64,000 bases of DNA, from the NCBI GenBank assembly GCA_947044365.1, contig OX345637.1:4822501-4886500 (forward strand), read 5' to 3'. The DNA comes from Petrosia ficiformis (taxonomy: Eukaryota > Porifera > Demospongiae > Haplosclerida > Petrosiidae). The notes under the pieces were generated by a model. That model was given only the letters and a program-made list of their open reading frames with translations, had not been told where the DNA came from and did not search any database. A program made the translations under genes and the position numbers. Numbering within the stretch: position 1 is the stretch's first letter; each line of letters begins with the position of its first letter. Positions 55,346 to 64,000 of the stretch are shown here, piece by piece.

Positions 55346-56504
55346 TGAGGACCTTCTAATATCTAGTCAGGCGTCAAACTCAGAACCTTCAGATATGTAG
55401 TCAGGTAGTTGAACTCAGCACCTTCTGATATCTAGTCAGGCGTTGAACTCAGCACCTTCCGATATCTAGTCAGGCAGTTGAACTCAGCACCTTCTGATAT
55501 CTAGTCAGGTAGTTGAACTCAGCACCTTCTGATATCTAGTCAGGCAGTTGAACTCAGCACCTTCTGATATCTAGTCAGGTAGTTGAACTCAGCACCTTCT
55601 GATATCTAGTCAGGTAGTTGAACTCAGCACCTTCCGATATCTTGTCAGGTAGTTGAGCACAGGACCTTCTGATATGTAGTCAGGCAGTTGAACTCAGCAC
55701 CTTCTGATATGTAGTCAGGCAGTTGAACTCAGCACCTTCTGATATGTAGTCAGGCAGTTGAACTCAGCACCTTCTGATATCTAGTCAGGCAGTTGCACTC
55801 AGCACCTTCTGATATCTAGTCACGCGTTGAGCTCAGGACGTTCTGATATCTAGTCAGGTAGTTGAACTCAGCACCTTCTGATATCTAGTCACGCGTTGAA
55901 CTCAGGACCTTCTGATATCTAGTCAGGTAGTTGAACTCAGCACCTTCTGATATCTAGTTAGACAGTTGAACTCAGCACCTTCTGATATCTAGTCAGGCAT
56001 TGAACTCAGGACCTTCTTATATCTAGTTGGACAGTTGAACTCAGAACCTCCAATATCTAGTCAGTCAGCACCTTCTGATATCTAGTCAGGCGTTGAACTC
56101 AGGACCTTCTGATATCTAGTCAGGTAGTTGAACTCAGGACCTTCTAATATCTAGTCAGGTGTTGAGCTCAGGACCTTCTGATATCTAGTCAGGCATTGAG
56201 CTCAGAGCCTTCTGATATCTAGTCAGGTAGTTGAACTCAGGACCTTCTGATATCTAGTCAGTCAGCACCTTCTGATATTTAGTCAGACAGTTGAACTCAG
56301 AACCTCCGATATCTAGTACTTCTGATATCTAGTCAGACAATTGAACTCGGGACCTTCTAATATCTAGTCAGACAGTTGAACTCAGGACCTTCTGATATCT
56401 AGTCAGACAGTTGAACTCAGCACCTTCTGATATCTAGTCAGACAGTTGAACTCAGGACCTTCTAATATCTACTCAGACAGTTGAACTTGGGACCTTCTGA
56501 TATC
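55346..56504 (+). repeat. 35-bp minisatellite, roughly 33 units
   Basis: The unit is close to TCTGATATCTAGTCAGGCAG plus TTGAACTCAGCACCT. Variants alternate GCACC/GGACC and GGCAG/GGTAG/GACAG, and some units are 34 bp with GGCGTTGAA. Confidence 0.9.
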
Positions 56505-56950
56505 AGTTTTCCTTTGTATCTAATTCTCTCATGCTTGCTAACATCTCTCAAAAGCCTTATACTAATTAAGTTTATCTCATTACATTATTTGATTATATGG
56601 CTACTAATATCATTACTACATCACATACACCTGTTATTCCAGCATACAAATACAGGTATGTATAATTATACCTCTTCCTGTACAGAATAATGAATGGATT
56701 GAGTTGAAATAGTGTAATTATCCAAATCAAACTGATATTCTCAGATCCAGTTCACTTATATAGTGTGGTTACCATAGTGATTGAACCCTAGTTATGCGTA
56801 CTGGTGAATTTAAAACTATGAATATATAATGAGTTGAGTTTCAACTCAACGTGATCCTGCTTTAGTTAGAGATGTAAATCAGAGGCAAGTTTAACAGTAC
56901 AATGTACATGATGCATAATTCTAAGTGACAGTTACATAATGAATCATCAA

Positions 56951-57659
56951 TGAGCTCAATGTGGTTACTGTGCTCGATGTGGTCACTGTGCTCAATGTGC
57001 TCAATGTGCTCAATGTGCTCAATGTGCTCAATGTACTCAATGTGGTTACTGTGCTCGATGTGGTCACTGTGCTCAATGTGCTCAATGTGCTCAATGTACT
57101 CAATGTGGTTACTGTGCTCGATGTGGTCACTGTGCTCAATGTGCTCAATGTGCTCAATGTGCTCAATGTGCTCAATGTGCTCAATGTACTCAATGTGGTT
57201 ACTGTGCTCGATGTGGTCACTGTGCTCAATGTGCTCAATGTGCTCAATGTACTCAATGTGGTTACTGTGCTCGATGTGGTCACTGTACTCAATGTGCTCA
57301 ATGTGCTCAATGTGCTCAATGTGCTCAATGTGGTTACTGTGCTCGATGTGGTCACTGTGCTCAATGTGCTCAATGTGCTCAATGTGCTCAATGTGGTCAC
57401 TGTGCTCATGTACTCAATGTCCTCAATGTGCTCATGTACTCAATGTGCTCAATGTGGTTACTGTGCTCGATGTGGTCACTGTGCTCAATGTGCTCAATGT
57501 GCTCAATGTGCTCAATGTGCTCAATGTGCTCAATGTGCTCAATGTACTCAATGTGCTCAATGTGGTCACTGTGCTCATGTACTCAATGTCCTCAATGTGC
57601 TCATGTACTCAATGTGCTCAATGTGGTCACTGTGCTCATGTGCTCAATGTGCTCAATGT
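56951..57659 (+). repeat. 9-bp minisatellite (TGCTCAATG) with higher-order units
   Basis: Runs of TGCTCAATG broken by GTGGTTACTGTGCTCGATG, which recurs at 56961, 57042, 57105, 57195, 57258 and 57330. The spacings (81, 63, 90, 63, 72) are all multiples of 9. Long open frames on both strands follow from the period of nine and are not taken as genes. Confidence 0.9.
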
Positions 57660-57729
57660 AATTTAATGTCCTCAATGTGTCTAACTAATGTAATTTTTGT
57701 TGCCCATAGAGTATTTAACATTATAAAGG

Positions 57730-57920
57730 TTACTTACTATGTACATCCATTGACTACAGTGTACATTGTGAGTGAACTACACTGTACTTTGAATGTACTA
57801 TACAGTATTACACCTTAGTACAATACTATCACATACAAATTAAATGGAATTTACACACTACAGTGCAAAGTAGTACTACAACACAACTAAGAAGTACATT
57901 TCACTATCACCTCATGAAAC
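57730..57920 (+). mobile_element. MITE, GTACCTGACATTAT family, divergent copy
   Basis: Matches 48357-48595 in the GACTACAGTGTACATTGTGAG and TATCACATACAAAT regions. The left terminus is lost. Confidence 0.55.
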
Positions 57921-58599
57921 TATAGCTAGTACATATATGTGAAGGTACTGTGTTAAAATAGCTGGGCAATAGATAGAGTACCTCCTACACAATACAATAG
58001 AAGAAATGAAGTCATTTCTCATAGCTACTTGTAATTGAAATTACGAATGGGATAATTTCCTGACCATTTGTCTAGACATGATTGGTCAAACTTGTCTGGA
58101 ATGACCAATGGCCAACTGTTATTGTGTACTTTGGGAATGCATCAGAAAGCATCCCATTATGAAACAGATGTGTCCTGACCTAAAAATATGCAACATCTAA
58201 TGCAATACTAAGTTAGTACATATAATAGTATATATATATATAATTATATATATAATTATATATACAAGCTTATACATAATACATATATGTATGATTGATG
58301 CAATTACAGCTCAAGACACAAAGGTACTGTAAAAACACTTTAAAGATATATAATTACTATGAAACGTTACTCTAATTTTAACCATCAACAAAGCATGACA
58401 AGTGTATGGTCAGTGGTATACAAACATGTAAATACATGTAATATAATTACATATATAAGTACATACATGTAATACATACATGTACATGTATGTCATCTAA
58501 TTAGTACATATGTATAACTATCCCATATTTCCAGAAAACTACACTTGTGCTCATTAACAATACAATATCATATACGTGTATTTCCATATATGTATTCAT

Positions 58600-59285
58600 T
58601 AAAGAAGTGTATATCCAATAAAGATATATGATCCGGTTAATACATAAACCCCAAATGGCACGCACACTATGATAAGCATCCTAGAGTAAAGTAAACCATC
58701 ACAGCTGTAAAATACACACTAGCGTAAAACTAATTCCACACTTTAACAAGGAATTTACGGCAAAAATTACCATTGAAGGAAATCCATTGATATGTAATGT
58801 AAAAGAATATATTTGATAATACATATTTATTGAAAAAGTATATATCCAATAGAGAAGATACATAAGCCATAAAATCCCAAATGCTACGCACACTATGATA
58901 AGAATCCTAGAGTAAAATAAACCATCACAGCTGTACAACTTCGTGTAGCGTAAACCATATTCCATACTTTTAACAAGGAATTTATGACAAAGATCACCAT
59001 GGAAATTTGTATGCGAATCAATTCATAAGAATTGTAAAAAGATATCTTTGATAAGATATGTATATATTCATTAAAGAAGTATATATTTAATAAAGATATA
59101 TGATCTGGTTAATAAATAAACCCCAAATGGCACACACACCTAGAGTAAACTAAACCATCACAGCTGTACACATGTAATGTAAAACTAATTCCATACCTTC
59201 AACAAGGAAATTACCCATAACCATCACCATGGAAATTTGTATGTGAGTTCATTTATATGTAATGTAAAAGGATGTCTTTGATTGC
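58600..59285 (-). repeat. Three tandem ~230-bp repeats
   Basis: Each unit has AACCATCACAGCTGTA, a region matching CCTAGAGTAAA..., AACAAGGAA and a variable AT-rich end. On the minus strand the middle unit is open for 88 codons with a hydrophobic stretch (SRILIIVCVAFGILWLMYLL). The other units read similarly for a while but are interrupted, so a gene is doubtful. Confidence 0.65.
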
Positions 59286-59309
59286 ATCAAAGAAACAGTG
59301 AAAATTAAA

Positions 59310-59766
59310 TTATATGTAATAATAATGTATTAATAATGTAATAATAATGTATTAATAATGTATTAATAATGTATTAATAATGTATTAATAATGTATTAAT
59401 AATGTAATAATAATGTATTAATAATGTATTAATAATGTATTAATAATGTATTAATAATGTATTAATAATGTATTAATAATGTAATAATAATGTATTAATA
59501 ATGTATTAATAATGTATTAATAATGTATTAATAATGTATTAATAATGTATTAATAATGTATTAATAATGTATTAAAAATAATGTATTAATAATATATTAA
59601 TAATGTATTAATAATGTATTAATAATGTAATAATAATGTATTAATAATGTATTAATAATGTATTAATAATGTATTAATAATGTATTAATAATGTATTAAT
59701 AATGTATTAATAATGTATTAATAATGTATTAATAATGTATTAATAATGTATTAATAATGTATTAAT
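59310..59766 (+). repeat. 11-bp satellite (TAATAATGTAT)
   Basis: About 40 units of TAATAATGTAT with occasional variant TAATAATGTAA. Confidence 0.92.
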
Positions 59767-59799
59767 TATAATTTACATGTAGGTACATGGCTATATGTA

Positions 59800-60300
59800 C
59801 TATATTAATAATATATTAATAATGTATTAATACTTGAGATTTAGGTACATGTATATTAATAGGGATGTATTAATTAGGTAAATGTACATGTATATGTATA
59901 TTAGTAATGTATGTATATGTACTATATTTAATATTGTATTAATACTTGAGATTTAGGTACATGTATATTAATAGGGATGTATTAATTAGGTAAATGTACA
60001 TGTATATGTATATTAGTAATGTATGTATATGTACTATATTTAATATTGTATTAATACTTGAGATTTAGGTCATGTACATATACATGTATTATATTAATAG
60101 GGATGTATTAATTAGGTAAATGTACATGTATATATATTAGTAATGTATGTATATGTACTATGTATTAATACTTGAGATTTAGGTACATGTGCATATACAT
60201 GTATTATATTAATAGGGATGTATTAATTAGGTAAATGTATATGTATATTAGTAATGTACATGTATGTATATGTACTATGTATTAATACTTGAGATATACA
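59800..60300 (+). repeat. ~112-bp tandem repeat, about 4.5 copies
   Basis: ACTTGAGATTTAGGTACATG-like starts at 59832, 59944, 60056, 60170 and 60287. Units contain TACATG words and ATTAATAGGGATGTATTAATT. It follows directly from the 11-bp satellite. Confidence 0.85.
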
Positions 60301-62930
60301 CATTTTGTCATACCTAAACATGTAGTATTGAGATATTTATTATATACATGCACCTAGTATCAAGTATTAAACTAGTAGTACTTAAGTATGTTAATAGTAG
60401 TATACCAAATACATGCAATGATGTATTATTACTTGATATTATATGTAATATAATTATAATCTAATTATAATACCAAAATCAAAATTACTAACTGAACTAA
60501 TTCTATACAATCTCTTTTCTGAGAAATAAAGTAACTTACTATACATCCAAACACTACATGCTGGCTCTGCTGCTATGAATTTGTAATTTTGAACACATAC
60601 TTACGTATATATACATTCTGGACACCTAAATTCAGTATCTTGGGATGACAGTAATTAGTCTTTCTTTATACTAGTTAGTTTGCTTCATATACACAATGAC
60701 GTTCAAGGTTAACATTTGAACAGAGTGGTTTTCACGTAGCCAATCACATTATTCCAATTAATTTGTACAAGTAGCTGCTGACTATCTTGATGTAATTAAC
60801 CAATCAGATTGCAGTGTTCCTGACAATTTATTGATAGATGTTGTTTGTATGTAATTGGATAATGTCATAAAATAGTATTTATAGATTAGTTCTAAAAAAT
60901 AGTAAAAATGATATTACATTTTTAGAGAAACTTGTGATAGCAGACACAGACACCAAGCTCTACAATTACAGTCTTTGGTATGAATCAAAAGGACCACTTT
61001 CACAGATGCTCTTTATGAGTTTCATAACTAGTTTGAAGTAGAGCTGGACTATATTGCTATATATAGTACATTTAATAGCAATTTATATCATGACAAGCCA
61101 GACTGAGCCCCACCCTAGCCAGCTCTACAATGCCCTTGGATCATGCTTGAATGTATGGTTACTGTACTCTCCTGATGAAATTCTTGTTAGCTCAGACTCA
61201 CCCCTCTGATGATAATCACATGTCTAGTTATTGCAAGATGATATTACAATCAAAACAGTAAACGTCTTTTGATTCAAATATGTTTTTTTTAATCATATAA
61301 TCGGACAATCAGATTAAATTTACTCAACTAAAGAAGAGCAGCAATACCTCTTGAAGCCAATAGTACCAACAATATTAAAATGTGGAATCACAATATTAGT
61401 ATATTACCAGGACATTCAGTCAACAATACAATCTAAATGGTGCAATACCTGAGTTTACATGCTATGATGGGAGCTAGACTTCGATAAGGTGATAGACAAT
61501 TGTACTTCTGAGTAGTACTATAGTACTACTTTGTACTGTAATCATAGTAATGTGTGAATTCCTATACATTAATTTGTATGTGATAGCATAGTACTAAGGT
61601 GTAATACTGTGTAGTACATTTGAAGTACAGTGTACTTCACTCACAAAGTACACTGTAGTCAATAGAAGTACAGTGATAGTATGTAAACTTCATAATGTCA
61701 GGTACTGTACATAAATTATTCTTTAATGTACACTTGACATATATGAAATATGACTTCTTTGTATTGACCTTTGACCCGTTAGCATATGCTGTGAATAGTA
61801 TTTATACTATAATAAAGTAGAACTTTGGACTGGAAAGCTATGCTGTGAATACATTTCTACTATAATGACGTCTTCACTTTATATTTTATATAGAACTTTG
61901 AAACGGACTACATGTACATGTACATGTACATGTACAAATAAGATGGAGTGAACAATGTCAATTTACAGTATTCCCGACAAATGTTGACATATGTACACTA
62001 TGATAATTTGATTGTAATGTAACTACTATAAAACAAGTTTGTTTGTTTCAAATGATTAACATTTTTGTGGCAATCCGAACTTAAGAACATCACCATACTA
62101 AGGACACTTGTCTTTGTCCCAATACAATATATTTAATTGTGTATTGACCAATCTCTGAATAAGAACACCACATCAAAGAAGCCTCATTATTAATCTTCCT
62201 GGAGGTGCCATACTATTTTGTCTGCTTCCATTTTGTTGAAAGTAGAGAAAATGGTACAAGACTAAGTGCAATGTACATGTATTGTGTATTTCAAACTATT
62301 TCATGTGCGAAAAGAATTCAACGACATTTGTAACAATTATTTTAAGAATATAAGTCTTGTAAATGAAACATAATTCATGATATTAATATTAGAGGGGTGC
62401 AGTATTTGTCTACTCCCAGTATCTTTCTCACTGATTTGGTTTTATTTATACATGTAATGTCATGTAATGTTATTAACTGATTTCAATATTAAAAATTTTT
62501 AATTTCATATTCAGTAGTAAAAACATTAAAACAACTCTTTAGCAATAACATAATTATATAAGTACATGTACATGTACAATCATGATACAAGGTCAATGTG
62601 ATTCCATTTTCAAATACCTGATGTACTTTTAAATAAAGTTAATTTTCTTTGTAGTATTGCTTACTTAAAATTATAAATACCCATTCTTATGATCACTTTT
62701 GTAACTGGTCTATTGCTGACATATATTCTATAAAATTAGAGTAGGATGCATGAGTACAAGGGATTACAACAGTACATGTACATGTACATTGTAGATCCCA
62801 TGCACACTCTGTAAACTCTATAATTATAATTGATTTATGTTTAGGCACTGTTTATAACTTTTGCACACTAACTGTGTTACTATAGTAGCAGTGTCTGCCA
62901 CTATACCCAGGAACTCACCATTATCTAAAT
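60301..62930. other. No gene recognised; one MITE inside
   Basis: AT-rich, no exon-like signal I can defend on either strand. Apart from the MITE at 61490-61712 I see only scattered TACATG runs (for example 61909-61935). Confidence 0.4.
61490..61712 (-). mobile_element. MITE, GTACCTGACATTAT family, inverse copy
   Basis: Reverse complement of 48357-48595 over most of its length. It has TA (61649-61650) where that copy has TACATGTA. Confidence 0.65.
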
Positions 62931-62933
62931 TAA

Positions 62934-63052
62934 ACACATAGTAACACATACTAACACATACTAACACATAGTAACACATACTAACACATACTAACACATA
63001 GTAACACATACTAACACATACTAACACATACTAACACATAGTAACACATACT
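62934..63052 (+). repeat. 10-bp repeat (AACACATACT / AACACATAGT)
   Basis: About twelve units alternating C and G at one position. Confidence 0.92.
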
Positions 63053-63240
63053 AACTGGTTACAAATTACTGATTTTATTTGCTTGTGTCACTCACTGGAT
63101 CCATTAGTGGTGTAATTATTAAGAACTGTTTTGTGAAGCGTTAGACATATTTCATATGCTTGAAAATTACAGACCAGAGCACTACAATATGTAATTATTG
63201 CTGTTATTAATAATACATTAATAGTTTGTAGACAGCCATA

Positions 63241-63260
63241 CATGATGTTATCAGAGATGT

Positions 63261-63291
<31 letters not shown>

Positions 63292-63461
63292 CACCTGAGG
63301 CAATGGAAAAATGAAAATAAGAGTTGCCTCAGGTGGGATTCGAACCCACAACACTCTGTACTCCGGACAGATGCTCTACCAACTGAGCTACCAAGGCAGC
63401 TCAGCTGGCAGGGTCCGAATCAAACATCTCATACGCCTGTATGATCAGGCTAACTTGACAC
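63241..63461 (-). mobile_element. tRNA-derived SINE, full copy on the minus strand
   Basis: All parts present: leader, tRNA-like body (63397-63325) with consensus box A and box B, inverted acceptor copy, (CTTT)n and 3' end. Little diverged from the copies near 8 kb. Confidence 0.83.
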
Positions 63462-64000
63462 TAGGCATTATGTACATGCACATGTACAATTACATATATT
63501 TGTTAACAATACTATACATGTAACTATAATTATTCAGAGATGTGTCACAATAAATATTAAGTACAATTAAATTTTGTCAGAGTCTCGTTATAATGATTCA
63601 TTACTTAACAATAATCTAATAACTAAAACTAAAATGAATCACATGCACATGGCTTGAAATACAGTATAAGCCAATCAAATCTCACCAAGTAACAGTAATT
63701 ACCTGGCTTCTTCATGTAACAGCCATTACATTCAACCTAGCCATCAACTTGTTAAGTGTTGTATTTAATTATAGTTCTACTGTAAGTACAGTCAGCCTCA
63801 CTATTTTGGTGTTCAATTGACAAGTGTGATAATGAAACTACTAAGTAACTACATGTACTATTATACAGTATGGTGAACATATACTATAGATGGAACTATA
63901 ACATGTAGAAAGTGACTTTCATTGCAGGAATACTTGAAGGCAATACTCGTAATCACTACCTCTGTTGTGTTTGATTTGATGTAGTGTTTCATTAGCAATA
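63462..64000. other. Right end of window, nothing recognised
   Basis: AT-rich, without repeat or coding signal beyond short TACATG words. Confidence 0.4.

Noticed and set aside
56950..57818. Cys-Ser-Met and Leu-Asn-Val repeat proteins of 162-285 codons
   Set aside because: Forced by a 9-bp satellite; no start context, splice signal or unique sequence.
62934..63052. CRISPR-like or telomere-like array
   Set aside because: Plain 10-bp tandem repeat with no unique spacers.
63311..63523. 70-codon + strand protein
   Set aside because: Antisense reading of the SINE copy at 63241-63461.

Overview
The window is animal nuclear DNA: AT-rich, with spliced GT-AG genes, metazoan-type Ty3/gypsy and BEL/Pao retrotransposons, Tc1-like and pogo-like transposase remnants, a tRNA-derived SINE, many short inverted-repeat elements (MITEs) and long minisatellites. 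An early-branching invertebrate, most likely a demosponge, fits best, but this is an impression and not a demonstrated assignment. The hexamer TACATG, usually as TACATGTA or longer runs, occurs throughout.

The backbone is a tandem pair of equilibrative nucleoside transporter (ENT, SLC29 family) genes on the + strand. Copy A runs from about 0.65 to 12.3 kb and copy B from 21.8 to 54.3 kb. Each has 12 coding exons with identical intron phases and a full-length open frame (439 and 457 codons before the stop). Copy B is much longer only because its introns have swollen. Intron 1 (15.4 kb) holds a BEL/Pao element inserted into a Ty3/gypsy element. Later introns hold Tc1 remnants, MITEs, a roughly 450-bp interspersed repeat and minisatellites.

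Between the two transporters (12.7-21.8 kb) lies a minus-strand gene or gene remnant. It combines 17 tandem 63-nt exon-like units (15.7-17.6 kb) with two exons for a C48 (Ulp1-like) cysteine protease carrying a C-terminal PHD finger (14.7-15.5 kb). Beside it are a pogo-like and a Tc1-like transposase fragment joined back to back (18.8-20.6 kb) and foldback DNA.

Downstream of copy B (54.7-64 kb) I see no convincing gene. This part is mostly satellite-like: a 35-bp minisatellite, a 9-bp minisatellite, three roughly 230-bp repeats, an 11-bp repeat, a roughly 112-bp repeat, a 10-bp repeat and one SINE.

Two observations stand out. First, the 17 micro-exon units are each exactly 63 nt, phase 1-1 and free of stops; 15 have intact GT and AG flanks. 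Second, at least six filled/empty comparisons between related copies in this window show a bare TA becoming TACATGTA. That is the sequence expected from a filled-in Tc1/mariner-type excision footprint and may explain how the TACATG repeats start.
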